Numbered from the stretch's first letter, positions 1 through 12,209 are shown. The stretch is DNA of 64,000 nt from Podocnemis expansa (GCA_007922195.1 ML681963.1:53805228-53869227), one strand, 5' to 3'. Made by a program: numbers and translations. Notes: generated from the letters alone by a model not told the origin.

Positions 1-124
1 CCATTGAAAAACAGCCCCAGAATGCAGCGTTCTGGCTCCATGGGCTATTTTTAGGGGCCCTGGAAGACTGAGCCCCTAAAAATAGTGGGCCCCAGAATGG
101 CATTCCTCCTTAATTTAACTCCTG
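1..124. mobile_element. hAT-type miniature element, cut by the left window edge
   Basis: The segment ends in a decayed AT-rich terminus (TTAATTTAACTCCTG) related to the ends of the complete copies at 16273-16855 and 56517-57065. It carries the same hairpin: 14-bp arms at 45-58 and 72-85 (CTATTTTTAGGGGC and its complement). The left end and the duplicated target are outside the window, so its length is unknown. It is non-coding. Family membership rests on shared sequence seen here; the hAT assignment is carried over from the complete copies. Confidence 0.7.
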
Positions 125-159
125 CCTAAATGTCTCAGGTTGCTTGCACCAAATCTGAG

Positions 160-296
160 GTATCCAAAATTAGTGGCCTCTTTTGAAAATGACTTGCTCA
201 AGACCACACAGCAGGTCAATTGCATGGGAGGGAACAGAACCCAAGGGTCCTGACTCTTAGATCATTATGCTAACCACTGGATTATGCAGTTAAATA
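160..296 (-). repeat. SINE fragment (MIR/Cry-like), antisense
   Basis: Reads GACTTGCTCAAGACCACACAGC, then a gap, then CTAACCACTGGATT. This is the reverse complement of a tRNA-headed SINE: the 'tgaccttgggcaagtca' body and the 'cactggttag' box-A area. Family naming is by recall of the common sauropsid pattern, not by search. Confidence 0.6.
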
Positions 297-1465
297 GCAA
301 GGTCACCACCACAAAGGAAAGGACTTTGCATCTTTTCAACAGGAAACAACTGCTATCTTTCTGGACTATTGCATGGAACAGAGAACCACATGGGTCCACT
401 TGTGAGACAATAAAATGTTATTGATTTCCTTCTCAGCTTTAAAGTTCAGGGGCTCACAAAACTTCCCCTCTCCTGAGTCCTGCCCAAGACAGAACCAATG
501 AGTCTCTAACAAAGGTCACTTTTACAGGGGCACAGACAGACTGTTTTAAAGTTCTTGTAATCAACCAAAAGCAGGGATGGGGGAAAGCATTGCTAAGACA
601 CTGGTAACTATTAGAGAGACCTCGTGTGTCTCATCCCTTTGAGATATTACTAGACATATGAGAGTTGCAATTAGAAAGAGAGGCAGTGAGCATACAGATT
701 TGATTATCCCCACAAAGACACCACAATGACTCCAGAACGAAAAGAATTAAATTGTTCTCTTCTATTGACCTGGCGGAAATAACGTGAGGCACTAAATAAG
801 CATCAGCCTCTGGCTAGCCCCCAGCCTTGATTTTTGGTGATAGAACAAGCAGCCTCCATCTTTGGTCCATCTGTTTGACTCCTGGTCTGTTTGATTGATA
901 TCCCTGACAGTGAAAGTCATTGACTGCAAGAGCAATTACATGAAATTTCCATCAGAGCTTTTATTGCAGCCCAGAAGACGCACTGGACTCCGGTGGGAGA
1001 GCCGCACATCCTAGCCTAACGAGCTTTTGGAGGCTATTTGGACAGAAGACTCTTAATCCATCACGTCATCCAGTTAGCCCCAATTAGAAGCTTGTGCTGA
1101 GGATGGAGCCTGCCTGGTAGTCTCTGGGCCAGCCCCATCCCATTTGTTAGGGTTATTGACTAACATTTGGAGTCAAATTAAGAAAGTGTAGCTAATGGCA
1201 AGCTTTGAATTCTCTTCAGGGTTGGCTGCGCCTGGTGAAATTAAAGTTTCCTGCCTCCTTGTTTTCCCCCACATCTCCACTAATTACTCTTCCTCAACCC
1301 ACATGGCTTGACATTTAAAATTAACTCAGTTACAACGAATGTTTTTCTTACCAAGCTCTAAACACCAATCAATAGTAGAGGAAGGGAGAGTGTAGCCTAT
1401 ATAGCCAAGATTTCCCAAAGCACTTTGTGCCTCATTTCTTCCTCTCCTTATGAGATTTTTTTTTT
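297..1465. other. Background without a recognisable gene or repeat
   Basis: No supported coding frame or clear repeat. Around 890-1320 the sequence is low in repeats and AT-rich, with homeodomain-type cores (CCAATTAG, CTAATTACTC). It could be conserved regulatory DNA, but nothing in the sequence alone proves that. Confidence 0.5.
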
Positions 1466-1690
1466 CTAAATTAGGGGCTGCAGGTTCAATTTCCTCCTCC
1501 ACCACACCCTTCCTCTGTGATCTTGGCCAAGTCACTCAATCTCTGTCTCAGCTCCCCATCTATATAAGGGAGATAACAGTACTAAACACCCACACAGGGG
1601 TGTTACGAGGATAAATACATTGGCTGTGAATAGCTCATGTGCCACAGTGATGGAGGCCAGATAAACTGGATATATATGATATAAGAAACT
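1466..1690 (+). repeat. SINE (MIR/Cry-like), sense
   Basis: A box-B-like stretch (GCAGGTTCAATTTCC) is followed by the typical body TGATCTTGGCCAAGTCACTCAATCT and 'ctcagctccccatctatataagg'. After that comes the 'gtgttacgaggat' segment that usually precedes the SINE tail. It is diverged and lacks visible target duplications. Confidence 0.65.
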
Positions 1691-1758
1691 GTCATTGTCT
1701 TCCCCTCTCTCCACATTCCCCTATGTCCTCAGTGAGCAATTTCTCCCTTAAAGCCAAA

Positions 1759-2676
1759 GGGTATGTCCACAAGGCTTTTATTTCAAAACAACACTGGTTG
1801 TTTCGGAATAAAAGTCCCTATGTCCACACCACGTTTTCTTGTTTCGAAAGGAGGGAGCTCCTCTTTTCGAAACAAGAGCCCTCCTTTCCAAACAGCTTAA
1901 ACCACTTTGCTTTCGAAAGGAGGGTTATTTCAAAACCAGTTGTTTTGAAATAACACAGTTTGGACATGTTATTTCGAAACAAAGATTGTTTCAAAATAAC
2001 AAGGACCTTCCTCCTAGGGTGCATAGCAGCCTGGGGGGAAGGTTCCACCCCCCCCAGCACCCTGGCCAGGGTGCTGAGTGGAGTGCAGGGGGTCCGAGGG
2101 TGCCCCAGCCAGCTTCTCCCCCCCCCCGCTTCCCCTTGCTGGGAGCAGGGGGAACGGGTGCCTCAGCCCCCTTCGCCCCCCCCATCCTGGAAAGGGGAAG
2201 CTGGCTGGGGCACGCCCAGGGCTCTGCCCCCTGCTTGGGCTGCAGGGGAGCTGTCAGCCCTGCAGCCTGGTCAGGGGGACAGCAGCCCCCGCTGGGTGGC
2301 CGCTCCAGGGGCAGCTCACCCCGCCGCTGGGGCTGCCCCCAAGCTGCCCCCCCTGCCACTCCTGCCATGGGCAGGGAGACTTCCCCAGCAGCCCCCCACC
2401 CACTCCTGCAGGCAGAAGCGGTGGTGGGGGGGGCAGGGGAATCCCAGGGGCGGAGTGCCCTGGCCTGATACAAGCCTCCCTGCCCCTCTCCTCCTCTCCC
2501 TCAAAATAGCATGTCCACTGTGTGGACATGCTATTTCGATTCCTGCTTTTTTTCTTATTTCGAAATAGCGTGTGTGTTATTTTGAAATAAGGTGTTTCAA
2601 AATAAGGCATTATTTCAAAACGGCTTGTTTTTGAAATGGCTTGTTTCAAAACAAGGGCTTGTGTGTGGACATAGCC
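1759..2676. mobile_element. Palindromic TTTCGAAA-rich MITE with GC-rich core
   Basis: The ends are inverted: GGGTATGTCCACA at the left and GTGTGGACATAGCC at the right. Both arms (about 1780-2010 and 2500-2660) are built from repeated TTTCGAAA/TTTCAAAA modules, so the element can fold on itself. Between them, 2020-2500 is C/G-rich with many short direct repeats and is unlike the arms in composition. A related element with the terminus GGC(A)TATGTCTACA lies at 52199-52584. The duplication is not certain: AAA flanks both ends, but AGCCAAAG is also present on both sides. Superfamily is unresolved. The several overlapping open frames in the core look like a composition effect. Confidence 0.7.
2504..2536. 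repeat. Perfect 15-bp hairpin inside the MITE
   Basis: AAATAGCATGTCCAC at 2504-2518 and its exact reverse complement at 2522-2536 are separated by TGT. The arm contains the same TGTCCAC word as the element's termini, so this may be a former end-to-end junction of two MITE copies. Confidence 0.85.
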
Positions 2677-2862
2677 AAAGAAATCAACAAATTCAGGGTT
2701 AAGGCTGAAAATCCACAGCTGACTCTTGAGACTTACCCAGCAGAGTAGAGTGCAAAGTGTAAATACGTGAATTAAGACAGGAATACCTGACCAGCCTGTC
2801 TGACTCTCAACTCCTCATTTCCTGGCTTTGGTGGGTTTAAATCAAGGTGGATCTAGATGTGG

Positions 2863-2940
2863 TAATAATGATAGTTGGCACTTGTATACCATTATCTTCG
2901 AAGCACTGTACAAACATGAATTAATTATGGACAGACAGCA
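2863..2940 (-). repeat. SINE tail fragment, antisense
   Basis: Contains 'ataatgatagttggcacttgtata' and 'gaagcactgtacaaaca', the antisense form of the 3' part of the same SINE family (the 'aaagcactttacaaa' segment). Short and diverged. Confidence 0.5.
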
Positions 2941-3389
2941 GCTGAAAATATATCACAATGGACATGTGTAGCTACGTTTTAGAGCAACAAGGGCTTTTCA
3001 TTACAGGGCTTTAGACTGCATAAATTACATCAGGGAACGTTCCTGTGTGGCAGGCAGGGATTTCCTTAACACCCCCCCTAAATTTCCCATCACCCTCCCC
3101 CCAGTTGTCAGCTAGTAACAGTGTTATACAAATTTAGTGAGCAACCCTACACCCTCCCCCACTTTCAAGTCCTGGAGAAGCTGCTAGTGGCAAGGATTGT
3201 GTAGGTCTCCTGTTACTTCCTGGGGAAGGGGAGGCATCAAAAAGTGGCCTGGGAAAGAATAAAGAACAAAGTTGCATCCTGAGTGTTTCTCTGTAGCTAA
3301 AAATCAGGACTTTGTGGCCTGGAAGTCACCAGATTATAGCTAGCCCAGGTGTATATATGTAATGCGACCACACTTCTGTTTGCAATGTA

Positions 3390-3720
3390 GATGTACCCTT
3401 TGTGTGATCTTGGACAAATCCCTTAGCTATTGTGCACCTCAGTTTTGCCCAGCGAAGAGAGATCTTACTTTCCCTGCAAGGATGCATTAAAGAGTGTGAA
3501 ACATGTTAAACTGTTCAGATGGAAGGACAGCACTGTACTCTGAGACTGAGTGAGGTTTTGGAAAATAGAATTCTCACCTCATTTTGTTCCTCAAGTACCA
3601 CACTGTGAAATGGGGAGAATCACATCTCCCTACCTCACAAGATAGTTGAAGAACTCATTAGTGACTGTGCAGCACTCAATGACTTCTGTAATGAGTGCTG
3701 TGTAAGCAAATTTGAAAGGG
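3390..3720 (+). repeat. SINE body fragments, sense
   Basis: TGTGATCTTGGACAAATCCCTTAG followed by 'cacctcagttttgcccagcgaagagagat' is the SINE body. A second piece at 3605-3700 ('gtgaaatggggagaatcacatctccctacctcac') repeats the middle of the family. They may be one rearranged copy or two. Confidence 0.55.
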
Positions 3721-3854
3721 TTCATTGTTAGCGGTACAAAGCACTCAGTCAGTGGAACTTAGCAAATTAGACATGGGGTTGTGAGGTAGGAGACTTTGCA
3801 TCTATTACCTGCAATGCCACTAGTGCTGTATGCTTGTTTTACCTCCCATCCTTT

Positions 3855-3950
3855 GTGTGTTTTGTCTAGCTCAATGTGAGCTCTTTGGGACACATGCTTT
3901 GTTTTAGTGTGTGTGTACAGCACCTAGCACAATAATAATAAAAGCTGGCC
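3855..3950 (+). repeat. SINE 3' tail fragment, sense
   Basis: 'gtgagctctttgggaca' followed by 'gtacagcacctagcacaataataataaaa' is the characteristic 3' end of the family also seen at 61075-61300, finishing in an A-rich tail. Confidence 0.65.
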
Positions 3951-4210
3951 AGGAATTTTACAATTAAACTTTTTTCTGTTAAAAAATACCTGGAAATCAA
4001 AACCAAAGCTGTTCAGAAAACATGCTCTGTTTTTTCCCCACTCGAAAATTCAGGTGGAGAAATTTTGGAGCTTGTCAAAACATTCCAGTCATGACAGCAT
4101 TTTGTTATGTAAATTTGACTGTGAAGGGTTAAATGGTGAGTTTGAAATCAAAACAAAACATGCCAAAATTATTGAAATGAGATTACAATTCACCCCAAAT
4201 CTCTTGTTTG
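3950..4210. repeat. Degenerate AT-rich dispersed repeat
   Basis: A run of A/T-tract words (TTTTTTCTGTTAAAAAATACC, GAAATTTTGG, ATTGAAATGAG) resembles stretches near 18090, 21510 and 25890. The resemblance is by word content only. It looks like an old dispersed repeat; the family is not identified. Confidence 0.35.
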
Positions 4211-4475
4211 CTAGTTCATGAAGCTGTTTCAGATTTCAGTTCCCTTTTATGGCTCAACTTGGCCTGGGACATTTTTGTGATATCCTGAAGATTCTCCTGG
4301 GACAGAAAACCCATTTCCTGCGTAGCCTAATTATAAATACACTCTGATCCTCTGATAATTTTCCTGTTTTAAAAAACCTAAAGTCCATTTCTGAGATTGA
4401 TAGAAATGCGGAAGAAAGAAGAATAATTTACCAACCAACTTCTGCTTCTCAACTCTTGCTCATCTGACTTTAACA

Positions 4476-4727
4476 CAGGAGTCGCCAATGTTTGCTGGCC
4501 CCTGTGCCAGTCCTGCTCCTGAATCCTCAGCAGCTGCCAGGGGCAGGGTCAGCAAAGGACAGGAGCTGTGCGCTCCTTTTCCCTGCTGACCCTGCTCCCC
4601 AGGTGCAAAGCAGGGGACATGAGCCATGCAGCAGGGCCAATGGACAGAGCAGTCACAGCACTGCATGGCCAGGATCCTTGCACGCCACTGTGCAGAGGCC
4701 CTCATGCCTGAGGGTTGCTGATCCCTG
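4476..4727. mobile_element. Non-autonomous hAT element, 8-bp TSD CTTTAACA
   Basis: Starts CAGGAGTCGCCAATG and ends GGTTGCTGATCCCTG. It is flanked by perfect direct repeats CTTTAACA at 4468-4475 and 4728-4735. CAGG...CCTG ends with 8-bp duplications are the hallmark of hAT (Charlie-like) transposons. The 252-bp element has no coding capacity. Confidence 0.92.
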
Positions 4728-4797
4728 CTTTAACATAACCCCATCTGGATGGATTGTTTCAACGCAGAACAAATTCTTGAAGTTAAGGTCTAGACTA

Positions 4798-4800
<3 letters not shown>

Positions 4801-4829
<29 letters not shown>
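4801..4829 (+). repeat. (A)29 tract
   Basis: An uninterrupted run of 29 A. No upstream polyadenylation signal or recognisable transcript sequence is attached, so it is listed only as a simple repeat. Confidence 0.95.
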
Positions 4830-4832
<3 letters not shown>

Positions 4833-5644
4833 GTTTCTAGTGGATGTGCTAAGAGTCCTGCACTATTACAGAACAGCAATATGATGCCAACATATGAACC
4901 CATGCATAGCTATATTTGAATGGAAGAGAATGCACTTTGTCTCTACATTCAAGCCTTAACCAAAAAGGGAGTGAGGTGGGAAGAAGAAAGCAAACTTCTT
5001 TACTGCACTATAAAAGGACAGGGAAGCTGTTCAAAGCTTGGTATTAGTGGATTTGGATGCATATTTCCTGAGACTTAAAGTAAGAGAGGCAAGTAGTTTG
5101 TTTAAGTTGGAGCACTCCTTTTTGAATGACAATCTTCTCACCTACTTCAAATCAGTTTCCTGCATTCAAGTTCCATACTCCCTTGCATCTGTCTCCAGGC
5201 AGGATAAATGGAGACTATCTCTCAGAAGGGAGGGATGGGTTTGGGGCTTCTCATTCCTCTTGATGCATCTAGTTGTACTGGTTACAATTCAAGGGCACAG
5301 CCTGGACCATTCCCTGTGGTTGGCCAAAAAAGGTGACATCAAAAGAAGAGCTGGTTGTTGCTGTATCCCTGTGCCTGTGACCTGGGGGCTTTGCACAGGG
5401 AGTTTGTTCCAAATATCAGAGTGGTCACTCACCTTTAGTGGCTCAGAGTCCTGAATTCAAGACTTTGAGGAAGGTTCAGATAGAAGCTCAGGCAGAAATC
5501 CAGGCCCCATCAGAATTAATGGCCAAGCTCCTATTGACTTCAGAGGGGCCAGGATTTTTACTAGACATCAGATTAAATGCCAGTTACATTGTGGCAAAAG
5601 AGAATTGCAGGACGGGAACAGACACAGAACCCCACTGATCTTGG

Positions 5645-5725
5645 CGCCACACTGTGCTTGGTGATATACAAGTATATAATGAGACAGAGTGCTTACTCCA
5701 AAGGGCATCCAATCTAAATAGGGCA
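5645..5725 (-). repeat. SINE 3' tail fragment, antisense
   Basis: 'cacactgtgcttggtgatataca' followed by 'gggcatccaatctaaata' is the antisense of the 'tttagattgtaagc ... gtacagcacctagcacaatgg' tail of the family at 61 kb. Confidence 0.55.
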
Positions 5726-6053
5726 GGCTATTGTGACCTTCGTACAGATAGAGTGACTTAGTTGCTCAGGACCATTCATGAGGTCTGTATTCAAACAGAA
5801 TGGAGTACAGCTCTCCAGAGTCCCAAGCTGAGGGCTTAACAACAAGACAGCCTCTCCCTTCTCTGCAGGGCTATATTGTCAGTTCTGTCAAATTGCTATG
5901 GCACTGTGGTCCTAGAGCTTCACAAATTCCTCTTCCTCCTTCAAGGAGTTTCTTCACAGAGCAATGAGGACGTGGGATGAGGAACACATTCCAAGCTCAT
6001 ACTCACAGAATCTGTATGCTACATTGGGGGGGGGGGGCTTGGCAAAGCTTGGT

Positions 6054-6080
6054 TGGTTTGTTTGTTTGTTTGTTTTTTTT
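6054..6080 (+). repeat. (TTTG)n microsatellite
   Basis: About five TTTG units running into a T tract, preceded by an 11-G run near 6027-6037. Confidence 0.85.
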
Positions 6081-9000
6081 TAACAGATCATATCAATATT
6101 TGTATGCTTTTTCTGATTTTTTTTAATGATTTTCATTTTCACAGTTGTGGGAAATTATCAGCAGAGTAAGAGGGTCAGACATTTATTTAATAATAGATAC
6201 TAAGATTCAAAAAGTTGAAGCTTCATACTCTTGCAACATAAATTGTCATCAGCCCCTGTAAAAATAGACAAAACAAGTACTCAAACTAAGAACTCAAACT
6301 CTAATATGTTTTCAAGCATTGTTTTTCTTTCCTTGTCTCTCTCTGAACTTCTGTTGTGATCAGTAGAAATGTTTCCATCTGTTTTAATGTCTGTGGTGAA
6401 ACTCATGTTTAACCGTTAAGATCCAAGCCTACCTTCTAAGCCTACACATAGTTATATCTGTCATTTCAGGGCTTGGAAAAAGACTGTTCAAATGGGCAGA
6501 TGTTTGGGCTGTAAATTTTTTTTTTTAGGCAGAATAGGCTAAGTTGCCACTGACAACAGGTGACCAGTAGTCTCCTTTGACATCTGTTCTGTGTATGTAC
6601 AGTGCCTAACACGGTGACACTGTTATGTACATAATGTTTCCCTATTGACACTGCATTCTGAATTAAAATAAAACGTGTAGGACTTTATGGGAGCTGTTTC
6701 TTCAAATATATTTGTATAGACAGATGATGTGGCTACACAGTCTCTGCCTCCAGATTGATAACACACATTAGGAGTGGAACAGCATTGTGTTGGAGGAGGT
6801 TAGCCATGTCAGAGTGGGAGGACTGTGGGGGCGGAGAGGGCCAGGAGAAAGGGATCAGCTGTGTGCAAAGCCAGAGTCTGATTTCACAGTCTTCCCCCAG
6901 CTCCAGCCGCATGCTGGACATGCAAAAGATCCTTGTTTCCTTGGAAACAAATTATTCCTCCATGCACTGCAGTGAGTGGGGAAAGTTTGCCTTCATCAGA
7001 TCCCCACAGTGAGGGGAATAAGCAGCAAAGATGCTATCCCAGGGATCACAGCCTGATTGCTAGCTTGCTTTTCTCATTTACATCTTATTTTTTTTTAAAA
7101 ATCACACTGCATTTCCATCTAAAGATGTTGGAGGCAAAGCTCTTCTGGCTCAGTTTGATCATCCTGTTTTTAAAACCAGAAGGAACTGCTATTAGTGTTC
7201 AGTTTGAGGTCCTGTCTGTGTTACACATGGCTCTTCCTGGTCTGAGCTTGATGGAAGTATCTGTTAGAACCACAGATCCACATTCCACAAGTCTTGATCT
7301 GCAACTGCTGCTTCCACCTGGACTTCTCTGATGAATACAAGAAGGCTTTGACCTGGTATCTTTCCTTCCCTCTTTATTCTCCTTCCGGTAAAGGACCAAG
7401 TAAGGTTTGGAGACAAAAGACCCAAACCAGCAAAACAATACATGAGCCAAACTCTCATCTGGTAGAAATTGACTTCTCTTTCTGGAAGCCAAAGGGCTCG
7501 GCTGATTTACATCAGAGAAGAAGCTAGCTAAGAGGCTGAACATTTTGCATCAGATGAGTCTAGCTCTGATGCCAGGATGTGAGGAGCACAGATGGGGGTT
7601 CAGTAGAGGAAGGACCTGCTGTTGTGGTGGTGGTAAGGTGGGTTCTCCAAAGCTGTTGGTGGAATCAGTATCTCCCTCTGCTTCTTCTCCAAGCCCTAGG
7701 GCTGTCAACACAGGCAGTTTGGAGGGAAACTAAGTGTATCAAATCTGGGGAAACTGGGCTTTTTTTTTTTTTTTTCCTGGCTGAATTCTCTCTGAATCCT
7801 TCCAGCAGGGAAGAAAGGGAGAGGTGGGACAGTGTTTCCTCTCTTGCAGCCACCAAAACTGTTGGATCCTTGACCCTCTGCTGCACCAGAGAAGGTACTG
7901 TGCCACCCCTACAGCATTCCTGTACCTCTGCACTCCTTGCCTTTGGAGACTTCTGTCCCTCTCTTCCTCTCCCCCCCCAAGCTTAGCTTCCTGGCAGTCA
8001 GAGTCCAGAGGAGCTGTACTGCCAGGGACTCTCTTGCTTCTGGCCCTCCCTGAGCTCTTTGCCATTCCTACAACAGTTAATGCAGCCCCACACTGCAAAG
8101 TTGCTGGCAAGAAGATGTATTCCATAACCTTCTGTGTACCAGGTGCACACTACAGTGGAGTAGGTTTGGCTCTTTGTTGCCAGGAATCAGCCATTCAGCA
8201 CCTGCTCTCCTGTGACTCAGTGGGCCTGAAGTGGTCACTGAAGGAGGAGAATGGCCAGGACATAACCAGAGGGTCCAGGAACCAAATGAAAGCACTGGCT
8301 GTGGCCGTGTGGGTGTTCCATCTGGAGTGACAATAGACCTCATCCCCACGTGGGTCCCCCTGCATGGCTTTGTCCTGTGTTGATTGTTGATTAGCAGCAG
8401 TGCAGAGTAAACTTCCACAGCGCCCTGCTTAGAGCTCTCGTATTGTGCTGTTGGGGGCATGGCTTTGCAGCATGCCATTGAAGCCTGCTGCAGGAAGAGA
8501 GGCCTTGCACTATCATATGAACTGTGCTGGGCTACAGCAGAGCCCATGTGCTGTGATGAATTGTTGTGATGCTGATTTGTGTTGCTCTGGGTGACACACT
8601 GCAAGAAACAACAAAGGAGAGTGGCAAAGATATGGTAATTCAACCAAGCAAATGGAAGTTTCCTGCCGTCTTGCTTCTAAGCAAGCCTTTCCCATTTGAT
8701 ACTTTTGAGGGCAAGTTCAAAGAAGCAAAAGAGCATCTGTTTACAGACTGAACCAGCTGTCAGATGCTCTCTTTCATAGATGGGAGATGATCCAAAGGGG
8801 CTAAAATGAAAGAAGATGCCACAGCATGGTACTATCCAGCCTAGCATCATGCATTGCCTTTGGGGCTTGCTCAGTTTCTAACAGAAACAAAGCATCAGAT
8901 TCCAGAAGCAGCAACACAACGTTTTAAATCAAAGGCTTCCCCAGAAACGCACCAAATACAGGTACCTGCCTTCTTTATCATTTGGAACTTCCTGATTCTC

Positions 9001-9424
9001 CAACCACTGAATGGTCTGACATCTGTCCACCCGTTCCAAAACCTTGCCTGTATTGAGAATTCTCTTCATTTCTAGCAGTTGATGGATAGATGGTGATGTA
9101 GCTGCTGCTGTTTAAACCTCTGGTGTAGTCAGGTAAAGCTGCTGTTTGCAGTGGTGGAGCTTGAAACATTGGATGGGCTCCATTGGTGCAAATCATGGCT
9201 GTTCTTGTCTTTGCCAGTAATTTTGTTCTGTGAAGCTATAGAGATCTCTAGCCATCACTTGGTGCAATAGGCCTTGCTGTTGCTGGGAATTTGCTCGTGA
9301 GACACAGATCTGTCCTTATGCAAAGCAGCAAGGAAAAATCCTATAAAAGTATAGGAAATGAAGGGAAGAAATCTTCAGGAATGATTAACAAGCAAGAGCT
9401 AACTCCTCTATAGCACTCTTTCAC

Positions 9425-9600
9425 TTGTAGATATTGGTGTGTTTATAAAGGAGAGCAGAATTATCACCATTTCACAGATGGGGAAAGTGAAGCACAGATC
9501 AGTAAAGTGACTTGTCCAAGGTAACTCAGCAGGTCAATACAGAGCTAAAAATTGAACCCCAGCCATCTCATGCCCACTCCTCTCCCCAGATAATAGGTTC
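9425..9600 (-). repeat. SINE (MIR/Cry-like), antisense
   Basis: 'atttcacagatggggaaagtgaagcaca' followed by 'gtgacttgtccaaggtaactcagcaggtca' and 'attgaaccccagcc' is a clear antisense copy of the SINE body and box-B region. Confidence 0.75.
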
Positions 9601-11585
9601 TCTGCATGAACACTTTATCTTAAACTAATTTAATAAACAGTTCAGGCTAGGAAGTAGCTTATTTTACTTGTTTCCCTTGCTTTGATGTGGGAACTGCAGG
9701 GGCTTGGATGAATGGAGTAAGGCTGATCATAGCTTTTTCTAAGATCCTCTGAGATGTTATATTGTAACCTCCCAATGTGATACTTCTCAGGGATTCACAA
9801 CAGGTGTTCTCTACCTCTCCTTACAAGACAACAGAGCTCTACCCCCAGTGGCGCAAGCAGAGCAGTGTCACAAGAAGCCTTTTCTGCTTTGATGCCAACA
9901 ACCTGTGCTAACATCCAAGTGCAGACTTTAAAGTGTGTGTATTCAGGCAAAGAGCTCCTTGGAAGATGCCATTGATCACATTGCCCCAGAGGGACTGATT
10001 TACTGTTGCATTACTCCAGTGTGATGGCAGTGCAAGCAGAGCTACTCTGGTATAAGCTTCCAACTCGGCAAGGTACTTGAGCTCATGCTGCACTTACCTT
10101 TAATCAGACAGGCTTAAGTGCATCTCTCGCTGAAGACATTCACTATTAAGCATGTGCTGAAAGTTAAGAATGTGCTTACACTTTTTCTGGGATTAAGGCT
10201 AAAACTGAAATAATATAATGAATCTCTTCTCCCTTTTTTTGAAAATGGCCTGTGAAACAATAATTACTAAACAGTAGGGGCCAATTTCCTTGGCAAGGTG
10301 AATGAAAGTGTCTTTGCTATCTGTTAAGTTTCTGACTTTTGTTTTTGCCTGACTCCTCAAAGATCTAGACACAGGGATAGAAATGTTTATGCCAGAAAGG
10401 TGGGGGAGAAACATGCAAACCAATGCATAAACAGGAGAATGCTAAGTGAAAGAGATGCACGAACACTAATCTACTATCCTGACTTCTTGGCTGAGCAGTT
10501 CACTTCTGGGCTGAGCTGCCAATAAACAGGTTCATTTTAAAGTGACTCTCTTCCTGATTTGAACAAATATGGGGCAGGCTTACAGATCAGAACTCATGAC
10601 TCATTCACACTAACTTCAGTACAAATCCCAGGAAGGCACAGCAACTACCTTGAGAGTGCAACTCCAAAACTCAAGAAAATGTCTGCAAAGCCACCTTGCA
10701 AATCAAACCCTCTGAATTCTGCATAGCTGTAGAGCTGCACAGAAGGAAAAGAAATGCACGTTTTTAGCTTTGGGTCTGTAGGGTGTGGCTGCCCTTCTTT
10801 CAATTCAATGAAAATTTGACCTCCATGATGATGGCAGGATTTTAGTCCCATGAAAGAAAAAACAAACCACTTCTGGAATTGCTTTTCCCCCCTCTGATGC
10901 TGGGAGGGTTTCCTTTCCCATGGGACATGCACGGTGGGGGTGGGGGTGAGTAGTCTGACACGTCCTCCTAACCCTGGGATGTATAAAGCACCTAGCAACC
11001 CATTCAGACAAGGGATGCAACACGGCAGTGCTCTAGTGCAGCCTAGTGTTTAAAGCAGAGAATCTGAGCTGTCACTCTCACTTTCCATGGCCCCTCACCT
11101 GTAATGCTCAAGCACTGATTTTCTTTCAAAGCTGCAGCTTTTGTTGTTATTTATTAGGCACATTCAAAGCATTTGTACACTACTTACGGCCCTGGTTGTG
11201 ATGCAAACCTTGTTCCAATAGCAACAATATTTCCCAGGGGCTGGGAACATCAGATCCCATGACACCAGCTTTCTTGAGAGGAAAAGAGTGGGGAAAAATA
11301 AGGTCAATAAGGGAAATTCAAGACCCCTTACAGTTTTCCCCAATGTTGCATTTTAGCTGCATTTTTTTTTTGAAGTGTGTACTTTCTGTTGTGGGGAGTG
11401 AATGCTACAGACACTGCTTGGGCTCCCACCAGCCCTAGACCATTGGGAGCCAGCTAACACACAACAGGTACTAATAATTTATAGGGTCCCTAATCAGTTG
11501 CTTTGTCTGCTTGTGCCTAGTGCCAGCTCTGGCCACAGTTCCCTTGAGCTCACCCTTAGCTAATCATTTTAAGCTTGGAGAAATG
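9601..11585. other. Background without a recognisable feature
   Basis: No supported gene, RNA or repeat with clear ends. A palindrome-poor, mixed-composition sequence. Confidence 0.5.
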
Positions 11586-11589
11586 AAGA

Positions 11590-11735
11590 CACTGTTGCCT
11601 AATGCATAGGGCGCTTCACTGGAAGTTCAAAGCCTGAGTTTCCTTCTATGCCCTGCTGCTATCCTGCTGTGTAGCCAGTTTTGCCTCTATCACCTGAAGT
11701 GTAAAGTGGTCAAGAGTGACTGGCTCTTACTGTCT
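11590..11735 (+). repeat. tRNA-headed SINE fragment, sense
   Basis: 'tgttgcctaatgcatagggcgcttcactggaagttcaaagcctgagtttccttctatgcc' has the order box A, anticodon-arm position and box B of the tRNA-derived head. It is followed by a diverged body. Confidence 0.5.
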
Positions 11736-12209
11736 TGCACCAACTGGTACAACAGGGCATTGGTCTCACTTATGTGCACTCCTGTAGCTCAAACAGAGTT
11801 GGCTTAAATACCAGGGGAGATTTCCCAGCATTCTGGGGATTTGAGCAACATTTACTGACTTTTTTTCCCTGCTCCCCTCCACATTTTTGAAACTCCAAAC
11901 ATTTCAGTTAGCTCTAAATACACATGAGAATCCTCAAGACAGCTGGCTTTCTGGGTCATAGAGCAGAAATCTGGAGGTGGCTCAGCCCTAGGCCATTCAA
12001 GGCTTTTGATTTGGGACGTGATTCTTAAAGCTATTTTGGTGTCTAAAGAGACAGCTAGGTACCCAGTGGGATTTCCTAAAGTGAATATGAGCCCTAAGCT
12101 TCTGTAATCCCTTGAAACACCTCTCTGTATCTTTAGGCCCCTAAATAAATTTTTGAAAGCTGATCCTTATTAACCAGCCCTTGAACCTCACCCAGTAGGT
12201 GGCTGGCAG

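Larger units (their letters stand above)
4830..9424. other. Gene-free stretch with small repeat pieces
   Basis: No supported gene. Frames up to about 190 codons occur (for example 8077-8643 minus and 7824-8330 plus), but they overlap on opposite strands and show no domain or codon pattern. Recognisable items are a SINE tail near 5645, a (TTTG)n tract near 6054 and a tail-like 'gtacagtgcctaacac' near 6598. Confidence 0.5.

Noticed and set aside
1839..2649. Several long frames in the MITE core
   Set aside because: They are Pro/Gly/Ser/Ala-rich on both strands because of GC-rich composition; stop codons are rare by chance there.
4740..4829. Poly-A tract as the tail of a processed pseudogene
   Set aside because: No upstream AATAAA, no gene-like sequence and no flanking duplication.
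5038..5454. 138-codon plus-strand frame
   Set aside because: No homology recognised, atypical start and no conservation signal visible.
7824..8643. Overlapping frames of 168 and 188 codons on opposite strands
   Set aside because: No domain, no codon pattern, no splice context, and the two frames exclude one another. Probably chance.
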